Below, in pieces: positions 47,321 to 57,540 of a DNA stretch of 64,000 bases. The stretch is from positions 1-64,000 of the forward strand of contig NZ_JADKCX010000028.1 of NCBI RefSeq assembly GCF_016718685.1, given 5' to 3'. The position numbers were made by a program, and so were the translations under genes. The number at the start of each line of letters is the position of its first letter. Positions within the stretch are counted from its first letter, which is position 1. The notes below the pieces were generated by a model that did no database searches, was not told the DNA's origin, and saw only the letters and a program-made list of their open reading frames with translations. The stretch is from Haliscomenobacter sp. GTDB lineage: Bacteria > Bacteroidota > Bacteroidia > Chitinophagales > Saprospiraceae.

Positions 47321-50300
47321 AAATTACCCGTAGCCAAAGCATCCAGATGCCCATCCCGGTCGAAATCTTTTACCAGAAATCCAAAAATGGGCGATTGTTG
47401 AGCCAATAAAGGCAATGGCTGGAGCACAAATTGCCCATTGCCCTGATTTTCGGCATAACAACTCCGCAATTCTTTGGCCTGCAGCTCTTGCGCATCGATC
47501 CGCTCTTTTTTGCTGAACAAGTCAGCAAAACCAACCTTGGCATAATCGGCATACAAGGGGTATTTCCGGCGAAACTGTACCATCTGTTGATTGAGGGCGT
47601 CGCGCGGCAGGGCGGGCACACACTTGCCCTGGATGAAATACCCCATGATGGGATCAACTTTGCCATCCTGGTTGAAGTCTTTGGCCAGCATTTGGATGGG
47701 CTCGGTTGGGGAAGCCCGGTAAAAAGTATTCAAGCCTTCATTGCCCAACAACAAATCGGGGTCGCCATCCTGGTCAAAATCACCCGCCGCAAGCGTATTC
47801 CACCAACCTTCACTATTGGCGAAAGTTTTGGCAGAAAAACGGCCATTTTGGTATTCCAATACCGTCAAAGGCATCCATTCTCCAAGGAGCACCAAATCGG
47901 TGTCTTTGTCTTGATCAATGTCCAAAGGCAAGGCATCGCAGACCAGCCCCAGCTTCGCTAAATCTGGGGCAATTCTTTGGCTCACATCCGTAAATCGGCC
48001 ACGGTCATTGCGCAAGAGGTAGCTGGCCGCGGTGAGGGGATAAGCCCCTGGAATTTGTCGGCCACCGATAAATATATCCAAATCACCATCTCCGTCGTAG
48101 TCAAAGGGACATACCGTTTGGCTACTCACCGTAAGTGGCGGGAATTGATTCGTTCGGGTAAACTTCGCCTTTCCGTCGTTGAGCCAGAGGATGGGCTGAT
48201 AGGCGGTTTTTACTTCCAAGGCTTGTTCGTTGCCGCCACCCACGCTCAGGATATCCTGGTCGCCATCCCCATCGGCGTCAAAAATGGCAAGGTCACCCGT
48301 TTCACATTCGGCTGCGTTTAAGCCGGCAAGCGCAGTGAAGCTGCCATTTTTTGCTGAAGAAAAATCTGGCCGGGGCTGCCCCGGTATGCGCCGCCAAAAA
48401 CTACATCGTTCAAACCATCTCCGTTCAAATCTCCCACGGCGGCTGCCGGGCCATTTTTGGAAAGCATTTTGTGCAAGGCAAAGGTTTGGTTGAAATCGTT
48501 GAAGTCGGATTGCTGGTGCTGGAAGGGCAGTAATTGTGGCAGTGATGCAAAGATTTTTGCAGTTGGTGCAGCATTTTTACCCTTTGGTTTTGACTCAGCT
48601 TGCACAAAAGTTAAGGTTTGATTGGCGGTAATTTTGTACCTGGTTTCTTGTACCTCCTGATTCCAAAAAACCTGCACAGAATCGATAATTTTGTGCTCGC
48701 CCAAACCGATCAAAACCCCGGTTTCCACCGAAGACAAGTAGCCCCGCACGGGGAAATGTTCGTACAATTGGGCTTTGCCCTGAGCCCAAACTTTCACCAC
48801 GGCACCAATGCCACTCCGATTGCCCTCTGGCCCCTGAAAAGCCACTTTGAGGTAATTTTGTTGCTGCCGTTCACGGCTTTGATTTTTAAACACCGAGGCT
48901 TCGGCATCAACATTGTTGACCACCAAATCCAGGTCGCCATCCTGATCCAGATCGGCATAAGCTGCACCATTGGCGTAGGACAATTCGTCGAGCCCCCAGG
49001 CTTTGGCGACATTCTCAAAACCCAAATTGCCTAGGTTGCGATAAGCACAATTGCGCAATTTTACCTCCGGTACTTGCGCCAGCAATTTTTCCCGGACTTC
49101 GGCCCGACTGGCATCACTGCCAAAATAAGTGGAGCCCTGGTAGTAATGGATAAAATCCAGGTCGGTGATGTTTTTGCGGTATCCCGTGGTGATGAAGATG
49201 TCTTTGTGGCCATCCAGGTCCAAGTCGCTGAGTAGGGTAGCCCAACTCCAGTCGGTTTTGGCCACGCCCGCCAGCAGGCCCATTTCACTAAAAACAGGCC
49301 CTGCTGTGTCGTTCCCGGTATTGATTTGCAACATGTTGCGCATGTACTGCAACTGGTAGCCGTATTCGGGCGAAATGCTCAGTTCTTTTTTATCGTAATC
49401 GTGTTTGCCCAACATCTGTTTTTGGCGGGCATTGTCTTCGGGCAACATGTCGAGTTGGAACAGGTCGATTTTGGCGTCGTTGTTCAGGTCGGCGGCATCC
49501 AGGCCCATCCCGAATTGGCTGGTATGCGCCATGGCGGATTGGATGACGTTTTTAAAAGTCCCGTCACCCTGGTTGAGGTACAGGATGTCGCTGCTCATGA
49601 AGTCATTGGAGCAATAAATGTCGGGGTAGCCGTCTTGATTCAGGTCGGAAATGGCCAGACCCAGCCCCAATCCTTCGAAGCGAATGCCAGCCTCAGCGGA
49701 TGCATCTACAAAAACCGGGTGCCCGGATTTGCCAACGCCTTCATTGCGGAAGAGTTTGTCGGTAGAGGGGTAAAATCCATTGTTCATTTGACGGCGCAAG
49801 ACACTGGGGTTTTGCAAATCGGGTGCGGTATTGAGCAAAAAAGCGTCCAGGTCGCCATCGAGGTCGTAGTCAAAAAAAGCGCTTTGGGTGGTAAAACCAT
49901 TGTAGTCGAGGCCATAAGCTTGGGCAGATTCGATAAAACTGGGGCTACTGGTTTTTTGATTGATGTACAGCAGGTTCTGTGAATTTTTTAAACCAGGTCC
50001 TTGGGCGACACTGACATAAATATCGTCCCAGCCATCCTGATTGATGTCGACAATGGATACCCCGCTGCACCAGCGATCGGTTTTTAGCCCCGCTTTTTCA
50101 GTAATGGCTTCAAATTGGAAATTGCCCCGATTGAGGTACAATTCACAGCTGACTTGATTTCCGGTAAAAAAGAGATCGGGCAAACCGTCGCGGTTAAAAT
50201 CACCTATACCTACCCCACCGCCGTTGTAAAAATTGGTGAAGGTAAAGGCGTTGAGGGTGGCATCGGGGCTGAGCTGGTTGTTGAAATGGATATTGGAGTG

Positions 50301-50411
50301 GGCAGGGGTGATTTTTTCAAAAAGCAGATCTGCTTTTTTGCAGCCGAGGAGGCTACAAATTACCATGACAAGCAAAGATCGATATCGTGTACGTGCTGAC
50401 ATAGGAAGCAT
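47182..50411 (-). CDS. CRTAC1-like VCBS/FG-GAP and ASPIC/UnbV lipoprotein, frameshifted and 3'-truncated
   Basis: Frames 48318-50411 and 47182 to about 48350 join in an A-run (48345-48350 on the plus strand as T-run; six where seven are needed), giving QQKNGSFTALAGLNAAECET. The composite is about 1075 residues. It has a lipoprotein signal (SLLVMVICSLLGCKK), many FG-GAP repeats (GIGDFNRDGLPDLFFTGNQ, DINQDGWDDIYVS, SDLNQDGYPDIY), an ASPIC/UnbV-like segment (SGIGAVVKVWAQGKAQLYEH) and further FG-GAP repeats. The C-terminus ends in antisense of the neighbouring subtilase gene after NEESGL, so the natural end is lost. Genes of this type often accompany SusCD pairs in Bacteroidota. Confidence 0.8.
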
Positions 50412-50567
50412 TGATTTTCTGGCCTATGAAATAGTAATAAAAATCAATAGGCCGACTTCCAGATGTCAAGGAGGGGCAGTCGATCAAAACCCTTCCAAAA
50501 CGGAAGGGCAGTTCAATAATGGTTTGCTTATAGTTCATGTTAGACTTTATCCACAATCGTCTGCTTA

Positions 50568-52112
50568 TTAGCCCACCGGATTCTGATCCGCTTGCTCAAT
50601 GTTTGGGTTATTGTCGATTTCAGTTTGTGGAAGCGGCAATAACTCGTGTTTGTTGGCTACAAAGAAAGAAATAGGTTCTGTTTTGAGCTTTTTGTGCTTG
50701 CGCCAGCGCAGGATGTCAAAATTCCGTACTTGCTCAGAGGCCAATTCGATAAAGCGCTCGTGTTGCAGCGCACGGAAGATTTCATCCTTGTTGTTGCAAG
50801 GGTAATTGCTGGTTGGATACGGTGGCATTTGTACCGAAGCACGTGCACGTACCTGGTTCATCAGGCTGATCGCAGCAGCTGAATTGCCCGCTTCGTTTTC
50901 ACATTCCGCCAACATCAGCAGTACATCGGCATAACGCATGATGCGCATGTTGATGCCACTGGTATAAAAGCCATTGTCAATCTTGTACAAAATGGAGTAT
51001 TTGCGCCAGCTTATCTTTTGCGTTTGGCCGTCTACGACTGAAGTATTGCCTTGTACCCGATCATCGGTCATGGTGCTGGCGCCATTGTTGAATTTGTCGT
51101 TTGGCTTCCAGTAAGACATGTCGTAGCGTGGGTCACTTTTGGCATCCCCCTTAGAGGTTCTTTCGTAGTCGTTCAAAATCTTATTGGAGGGGATCAGGTT
51201 GCGCCAACCCACTGCGGAATACTCCTGTGTACGTACGGTTTCTTCTTGTACTGCCGTACCATCGCCATCACCACCCCAGTTGTATGCACCACCTGAAGGG
51301 GCATAAACTACTTCGAAGATAGATTCAGCATTGAATTCTCCTTCTTCGTTCGTGAGGTCGAGATAATTGTCTACCAACTTGAACAAGCCAGAACTGACAA
51401 TTTTTTGCAACTCAGTTTTGGCATTGTTGTAATCACCCAATTGCAAGTAGGTACGCGCCAGGAGCATTTGTGCAGCGTGCTTGGTCGCACGGCCCAAATT
51501 GGCAGCAGTGTAGGTAGCAGGCAATGCAGTTTCCGCAGCCTTAAGGTCGCTAATGACCAGATTGTACACTTCTTGCTGGGTAGAACGCCCCTTAGAGCCT
51601 TCTACAGATTTAGCGTATTCAGTATACAGCGGAACGCCACCCCACAAGGTAGCCAGTTCATAATAAGCCCAGGCACGCAAAAACCTGGCTTCACCCACTA
51701 CCCGGGTGCGCACTGCATCAGTAATGCCGGGTTTGGCAGCAGCGCCAGCTTCAATGACAACGTTGGCACGGTGAACGACGCGGAACCAACCGGTAAAAAC
51801 CGAATTGGAGACGGAATTTCCAGCGTCATTTACACCATTGAGCAATTGGGCCCGAGGGGTCTCCAACTGACCACCACCAGTGGCCACCTCATCACTACGC
51901 AGGTCATGGGTAAAAAACCATTCGCGGGATACCAAACCGTTGTGTTGAACCAAGGCGTAAACTGCATTTACACCCGCAGTGAGTTCAGCGTCATTGTTGA
52001 AATAGGTATCCAGGGTTACCCCGTTTGGATTGACTTTATCGAGCACCTCATCATTACAGCTTAGGGTCAGTCCCAGAATCATGATGCTGGTTAAAAAAGC
52101 AATTTTTTTCAT
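50568..52112 (-). CDS. SusD/RagB-family outer-membrane lipoprotein
   Basis: 514 residues. Lipoprotein signal with LSC at residues 17-19 (IMILGLTLSCNDEVLDKV). The SusD fold is shown by the helical TPR-like N-terminal half (GVNAVYALVQHNG, RFLRAWAYYELATLWGGVPL) and the C-terminal ERFIELASEQVRNFDILRWR with LLPLPQTEIDNNPNIEQ. It captures oligosaccharides or peptides at the cell surface and docks on SusC. 64 nt after the SusC stop on the same strand. The substrate is unknown. Confidence 0.93.
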   Translation of the reverse strand: MKKIAFLTSIMILGLTLSCNDEVLDKVNPNGVTLDTYFNNDAELTAGVNAVYALVQHNGLVSREWFFTHDLRSDEVATGGGQLETPRAQLLNGVNDAGNSVSNSVFTGWFRVVHRANVVIEAGAAAKPGITDAVRTRVVGEARFLRAWAYYELATLWGGVPLYTEYAKSVEGSKGRSTQQEVYNLVISDLKAAETALPATYTAANLGRATKHAAQMLLARTYLQLGDYNNAKTELQKIVSSGLFKLVDNYLDLTNEEGEFNAESIFEVVYAPSGGAYNWGGDGDGTAVQEETVRTQEYSAVGWRNLIPSNKILNDYERTSKGDAKSDPRYDMSYWKPNDKFNNGASTMTDDRVQGNTSVVDGQTQKISWRKYSILYKIDNGFYTSGINMRIMRYADVLLMLAECENEAGNSAAAISLMNQVRARASVQMPPYPTSNYPCNNKDEIFRALQHERFIELASEQVRNFDILRWRKHKKLKTEPISFFVANKHELLPLPQTEIDNNPNIEQADQNPVG

Positions 52113-52176
52113 AATGAATTGAGTTTTTGGTCAGGTGGAGAAGACTCCAACTGACAGGGCAAAGCATTATTGTTTT

Positions 52177-55100
52177 TTAGTTAAAGCCAAGATTTACCCC
52201 CAACAACACGGTACGTGCCTGTGGGTATTGGCCATAATCGATACCATTGTTGAGCAGGTTGTTGCCTCTTGAAGCTACTTCAGGGTCAAATCCAGAATAC
52301 TTGGTGAAAGTCAGCAAGTTTTGGCTGGATACATAAACCCGAACCCGGCTGATCACATTGTTGGTGATTTCCTTCAGGCTTTCGCTGGAGAAAGTATACC
52401 CAATGCTGACGTTTTTGATCCGCAGGTAAGAACCATCCTCGATGAAGCGGTCGGAAGTACGGGTATTCTGGTTTGGGTCCCCACTGACTGCCCGAGGTAC
52501 ATCGGTATCGGTGTTTTGTGGAGTCCAGGCATCCAGCACGTCGGTACTGGCATTGAAGAGGCGGAGCATACCTTGACCAATGACTTTGACACCATTGTAA
52601 ATTTTATTGCCATTTACACCTTGCAGGTAAACCGCAAAATCAAAGTTTTTGTAAGTACCACCCCAGTTCAAACCATAGGAGAATTTAGGCAAATAGCTGC
52701 CCAGGAAAGTACGGTCAGTACCGTCAATTTTACCATCGCCATTCAAGTCCTTGAACCGAATGTCACCAGGAGCAGTGCTGGCGTTTTGATAGGGCGCATT
52801 GTCGTTGCCCAGGGCATTGGCCGCAGCTACTTCAGCAGCACTTTGGAAGATGCCATCTACCTGCCAGCCATAGAAGGACTGAATTGGTTGTCCTGCTTGG
52901 GTACGGGTAATGTCAAAACCACCAAAGTCGGCGTTGTTGCCAGAGTTGATGGTGGCGTTGGGTGTTGCGAGGCTCAAAACCTTGTTGCGGATCATGTCAA
53001 AAGTACCGGTCAAACTCCAGTTGAAATCGTTACTGCGGTGGTTGTATCCTAGTGCGAGTTCAAAACCGGTATTTTGCATGCTGCCTACGTTGGCCAATGG
53101 GCTAGATGAGAAACCCAATGATTCAGGTAGTGGAACGCTCAACAGCAGACCATCCGTTTTACGCTTGTACAATTCGGCACTGATGTCGAAACGGCCTAAA
53201 GACAGGTCAAAACCAATGTTGCTCATGGTCGTTTCTTCCCAGCTCAAGCCAGTGTTGCCCAAGCGGTTGAAGTACGAACCAAGATTGGTGGTAGCGTTGC
53301 CAAATGGGTAAATGGTCGAGTTGGCCGAAATGAGTGGCTGCCAATCGTAGTCGCCAATGGCATTGTAGCCAGTTTGGCCGATGCTGGCCCGCAATTTCAG
53401 GGAAGAAATGGCTGTAATCGATTTCATAAATGGTTCTTCGCTAATGCGCCAGCCTATCGATGCAGATGGGAAGATACCCCACTTGCGGCCAGGAGCGAAC
53501 TTGGAAGAACCGTCCCGACGAATGGAAGCCCCCAACAGGTATTTTCCGGCGTAGTCGTAAGTCAAACGACCAACATAGGAGATCAACGAGTTTTGAGACA
53601 AAGAGGAGGAACCATTCGGGTTGGAAATCCCCTGCAATACTTGAATGTTGTTGTCAGGACGCTGGCCACTGGCCGAAATACCTTCAGACTTGGCATCCTG
53701 TTTTTCCGCTACTGCAATGATGTTGACATTGTGGTTACCAAAAGATTGATCAAAGGTCAACTGGTTGGTAAACACGGTAGAGAAGAAATTATTCCGGTTT
53801 TCAGACAGTGAAGCAATGACCCGGCTACGGTTGCCATCATTGTAGATGGGCAAGAAGCTGGTAAACTGGCCATTGGCAAAATCAGCACCCGCCACAAAGC
53901 GGTACTTCAACCAATTGGTGAATTTCACTTCGGTGAAAAAAGTACCCAGCATTTTTACCCCATTGTCAATCTGGTACTGTTGTTCCTGCTCGGCGATGCG
54001 CAATGGGTTTTCAGGGTCGGTAGCATCCAAACCTTGAGCAGTGGTACTGAATCCACCAATTTTAGTTGGGTCACGTACTGGCCAGTAAGGGATCATCCGC
54101 ATGATATTCTGGATCTGAGTACGGCCCCCACCGTCGCGCTCCAAACGGCGCTGATCCGTAGCAACCAACAGGGTTTGGCCCAGGGTCAACCACTTGGCCA
54201 CTTTGTGATCCGAGTTGATGCGGAAACTTTGGCGCTGGTAATCGGTAACAGGCATGATCCCATCCTGGCTAAAATACCCCAGTGAGGTGTACACCCGGGA
54301 TACATCGTTGCCACCAGAGATCGACAACTGGTGATCGGTGATAGGAGCAGAGCGGAACATCACATCTTGCCAATCCGTATCGGTCTGGCCAAAAGTGGTA
54401 CTTGCTCCATCGTAAATGGGCGTATTCAGGTTGGTGAAACGGCCTGGAACAGGCTGATTGGAAGCAGTCAGCAGGGCAGTTCCGTAACGAATGTACTCGT
54501 CGCGATTGAGTAAATCAAGGGTTTTCCAAGCGGATTGCACTCCATAGTAAGAATCCAGATTCACTTTCATCTTACCGGCAACTCCTTTTTTTGTTGTGAT
54601 CAAAACAACTCCGTTGGCTGCTCTTGAGCCATAAATAGATGCAGCACTGGCATCTTTAAGTACTTCCAAGGACTCAATATCCTTTGGGTCGATGTTGTTT
54701 AAGCCGCCTGCAGGCACACCATCAATAACAAACAATGGATTGGGGTTCAAACTGATTGAACCAATCCCCCGGATGCGGATGATCGGATCGGAACCAGGGC
54801 TACTGTTGTTGGTAACCGATACACCAGGTACCCGCCCCTGAATAGCCTGGGTCAAACTGATAACGGGCAGCGCCTTCAGGTCTTTTTGACTTACTGAAGA
54901 TACGGCACCAGTCAAAGAAGATTTCTTTTGGGTACCATAACCAACTACAACCACTTCATCCAACACTTTACCTTCTTCCAGTACCACATTGACCGTGGCC
55001 CGGCCATCGATGGCCACGCGCAGGGTGGTGTAGCCCACAAAGCTGAAGATCAGGGCACCGTTGCGGTCAGCATCGGCCAGGTCCAGCGTGTACTTGCCAC

Positions 55101-55638
55101 TGGCATCGGTGATCGCACCCTGGGTGGTCCCTTCCAGCACTACTGAAGCGCCTACCATCGGCTCCCCGGCCTTGTCGGTCACCATACCTTGGATCCGGAA
55201 ATCCGGCTTTTGGGTGATGATCGGCTCGATTTTGGGCAAACTTTCAAAATCTTGCTGTTCGTAACGCTCCAGGGGCGTTTTACTCAGCAAAATTTGTTTT
55301 GAACCAAAAACTTCGTAACGAATGGGCGTTTTTTTGAACACCCGGTCCAGGATTTTTTCCAGGCTTTCGTCCTCGGCCTGGATGCTTACTTTTCTGTCGG
55401 CTTCAATCTGTTTCGGTAAATAGGAAAAACGAACGTCGGCTTTCTTTTCAATCAGAAATAGTACCTCGCATAGTTTTTTGTCTTCAAGATTGAGACTAAG
55501 CTTTTGCAATAGCACCTTCTGGGAAAAAGCAGGGTGAGCGTAACCCATACCCGCGAAAAGCCCAGCCAGAATGATTTGAGCAAGCGAGATCCTCATGAGC
55601 TGAAGCAATTTTTCACGGTGCAGTAGATTTTTTTTCAT
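52177..55638 (-). CDS. SusC/RagA-family TonB-linked transporter with STN domain
   Basis: 1153 residues. Signal peptide (about 1-40). A secretin/TonB short N-terminal (STN) domain (about 45-115) shows that signalling to a FecR anti-sigma factor is likely. Then a CarboxypepD_reg-like domain (about 148-230, MVTDKAGEPMVGASVVLEGT), the TonB box (EVVVVGYGTQ), the plug domain and a 22-strand-type barrel ending in LLGVNLGFN. The conserved SusC segment VVLITTKKG is seen near residue 355. It acts with the adjacent SusD. The upstream FecR and ECF sigma genes indicate substrate-induced transcription. Confidence 0.95.
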   Translation of the reverse strand: MKKNLLHREKLLQLMRISLAQIILAGLFAGMGYAHPAFSQKVLLQKLSLNLEDKKLCEVLFLIEKKADVRFSYLPKQIEADRKVSIQAEDESLEKILDRVFKKTPIRYEVFGSKQILLSKTPLERYEQQDFESLPKIEPIITQKPDFRIQGMVTDKAGEPMVGASVVLEGTTQGAITDASGKYTLDLADADRNGALIFSFVGYTTLRVAIDGRATVNVVLEEGKVLDEVVVVGYGTQKKSSLTGAVSSVSQKDLKALPVISLTQAIQGRVPGVSVTNNSSPGSDPIIRIRGIGSISLNPNPLFVIDGVPAGGLNNIDPKDIESLEVLKDASAASIYGSRAANGVVLITTKKGVAGKMKVNLDSYYGVQSAWKTLDLLNRDEYIRYGTALLTASNQPVPGRFTNLNTPIYDGASTTFGQTDTDWQDVMFRSAPITDHQLSISGGNDVSRVYTSLGYFSQDGIMPVTDYQRQSFRINSDHKVAKWLTLGQTLLVATDQRRLERDGGGRTQIQNIMRMIPYWPVRDPTKIGGFSTTAQGLDATDPENPLRIAEQEQQYQIDNGVKMLGTFFTEVKFTNWLKYRFVAGADFANGQFTSFLPIYNDGNRSRVIASLSENRNNFFSTVFTNQLTFDQSFGNHNVNIIAVAEKQDAKSEGISASGQRPDNNIQVLQGISNPNGSSSLSQNSLISYVGRLTYDYAGKYLLGASIRRDGSSKFAPGRKWGIFPSASIGWRISEEPFMKSITAISSLKLRASIGQTGYNAIGDYDWQPLISANSTIYPFGNATTNLGSYFNRLGNTGLSWEETTMSNIGFDLSLGRFDISAELYKRKTDGLLLSVPLPESLGFSSSPLANVGSMQNTGFELALGYNHRSNDFNWSLTGTFDMIRNKVLSLATPNATINSGNNADFGGFDITRTQAGQPIQSFYGWQVDGIFQSAAEVAAANALGNDNAPYQNASTAPGDIRFKDLNGDGKIDGTDRTFLGSYLPKFSYGLNWGGTYKNFDFAVYLQGVNGNKIYNGVKVIGQGMLRLFNASTDVLDAWTPQNTDTDVPRAVSGDPNQNTRTSDRFIEDGSYLRIKNVSIGYTFSSESLKEITNNVISRVRVYVSSQNLLTFTKYSGFDPEVASRGNNLLNNGIDYGQYPQARTVLLGVNLGFN

Positions 55639-55725
55639 GCCTCTGATGTTGGTTAAGTTAAGAAAATTTTGTGATAGTCAAAAAAAAATGTTCAATTCAT
55701 CACTTGTTGGCGACATTATTGAGCT

Positions 55726-56746
55726 TTATAAACAACCATTACTGCTCACAATGATCTGAGCATCCTGTATTTTGTAGGATGCATTTACCAATTTGCAGAT
55801 GATCGTAAGTTTATCGTGGAGGTTTTCCTCGTCCAGAGAAGTCGTCATGATACAATCTTGCATCACCTTTTCATCATAGACGACCTCAAGGCCATAAGCC
55901 TTTTCAATGGCCTCAAAAACAAGAGAAATGGGCGCATCGACAAAAGTGAGTTTTTTAAGCTCCTCCTTGGTGATGATGACATTGGGGGTTTCTACAATGG
56001 ATTTAACCAGCCTGTTTTCCGTACTCAAAAATTGTACACGTTGGTTGGGGGTCAAAACAACCACCTCGAGTTGTTCTTTTACACTTGATTTTTCTTGCCT
56101 TGTTTTTTCAGCGTAAACGGAAACCTTACCCGTCAGTACATCTACCATTACATTTTTGGAATCTTTTGCATTTTTGATGGTGAAAGAAGTGCCCATTACT
56201 TTGGCAATCAGTTTGCCTGCGTGTACGATAAAGGGTTTGGAAGGATTCTTGGTGACTTCAAAAAATGCCTCACCATTGAGGTGCAGTTCCCGCTTATTCT
56301 GATTGAAGTCTTTGTTGTAGACCAGGCTACTTCCTGGTTCCAAGATCACCAATGAGCCATCTGCAAGGGTTATTTTCTGATCAGAATAAGTCGTGTTTTT
56401 CAACTCTATTCCACGGTGAGCGATCACCAGGTTTGATCTTTTTGGCTTTTTTTGGTAAGGGTACTGGACTTAATTTGACGAACCATATATACCCGAACAA
56501 CATACAGACAGCCGTGCCGAGTATCCAGGCCATGCGGATAATTCTCGCCGTTGTAGACCCTTTGAGTTCCTTGCTAATGTTGGCCCAAACTCGCTTGCGT
56601 ACGGTAAGGGATTCTTCTCCAGGTGGAGTGGTCTTTTTGAATTCGGGCTGGGACTCAAACCAGGCCAGAATGGGTTTTTCTTCCTCTTCTGTAGTTTTTC
56701 CTTCAAGATAACGTTTGGATAGTTCATTGAACTCCTTTTGGGTCAT
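55726..56746 (-). CDS. FecR-family anti-sigma factor, frameshifted in a homopolymer
   Basis: Frames 56381-56746 and 55726-56427 join near 56450 in a run of seven T on the plus strand (A7 in sense); six would give a continuous PKKPKRSNLVIAHRG. The composite is about 339 residues. Cytoplasmic N-terminal sigma-binding helices (MTQKEFNELSKRYLEGKTTE), one membrane helix (RMAWILGTAVCMLFGYIWFV), then the FecR periplasmic beta-domain (ITLADGSLVILEPGSSLVYN, LNGEAFFEVTKNPSKPFIVH, VLTGKVSVYAEKT) and a DUF4974-like C-terminal part. It relays signals from the STN domain of the SusC protein to the ECF sigma factor upstream. Confidence 0.88.
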
Positions 56747-56767
56747 TTCAACATAGTTTAAGGTTTA

Positions 56768-57322
56768 TCAATTCTCAGCATGGTATGACTTTAAAGTGTC
56801 TTTCAAGTACTTTATCGATTTAGTAAGGTGGTATTCAACTGCCTTTTCACTTAGACTCAAATGTTTGGCAATTTCTTTTACGGGTTGGTGCTCAAAACGG
56901 CTGCGTCGAAATACCTCGGCGCTTTTTTCTGGCAATCGATTCAAAGCGGCTTCAATCGCAACGGTCAGTTCTTTGAAGTTCAAAATTTGACCGCCATCCG
57001 GAGATTGTTCCAATTCTTTAAAGACCAAATACTCTTGATATTTGCGATAAGTAAGTTGAGATTTAAAGAAGTTGAAAACAAGGTTTTTTACGGCCACGGC
57101 AAGGTAAACGTCCAATCGTTTGATGATGACATCAGCACGCCGATGCCACAAACTCAAAAACACCTCTTGCAGCACCTCTTCAGCATCTTCAACGCCGATC
57201 TGATGGGATGCCCATTCAAACAATTTGTCCCAGTAACGCCGATAGATTTCTTCGTATGCTACCCTGTTACCTGTACGAAGAAATACGACTAATTGCTCGT
57301 CCGTAAATTCTTTTTCAGCCAT
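56768..57322 (-). CDS. ECF-type sigma-70 factor of the SusCD locus
   Basis: 184 residues. Region 2: YEEIYRRYWDKLFEWASHQI and EVLQEVFLSLWHRR. Region 4: LNRLPEKSAEVFRRSRFEHQ and EIAKHLSLSEKAVEYHLTKS. It precedes the FecR gene by 21 nt and is the first gene of the sigma-FecR-SusC-SusD-CRTAC1 run on the minus strand. It probably activates the SusCD genes when FecR receives the transporter signal. Confidence 0.92.
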   Translation of the reverse strand: MAEKEFTDEQLVVFLRTGNRVAYEEIYRRYWDKLFEWASHQIGVEDAEEVLQEVFLSLWHRRADVIIKRLDVYLAVAVKNLVFNFFKSQLTYRKYQEYLVFKELEQSPDGGQILNFKELTVAIEAALNRLPEKSAEVFRRSRFEHQPVKEIAKHLSLSEKAVEYHLTKSIKYLKDTLKSYHAEN

Positions 57323-57454
57323 AATTGCGCGCTAATAGAATTGCTTCAAAACTCTTCCTTATTGATAAGTAAAATAAAGTGCCTAAATCCCTAAACGAAA
57401 TTTGTAGAAAATTCTGTGAAACACGTTTTTTCGCTTAAAAATTTTAAAATCACC

Positions 57455-57500
57455 AAAAGAAGAAGGCCTTTCACTCCCAAAGATGGAATAAAAGGCCTTC
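57455..57500 (-). terminator. Hairpin terminator downstream of the T9SS protein gene
   Basis: GAAGGCCTTT (57462-57471) pairs with AAAGGCCTTC (57491-57500). On the minus strand it is followed by CTTCTTTTGG, a weak T tail. It lies 41 nt after the stop of the minus-strand gene. Confidence 0.55.
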
Positions 57501-57540
57501 ATCTTGAATACTTCAACTATTCACTTTTCAACTTTTCAGT

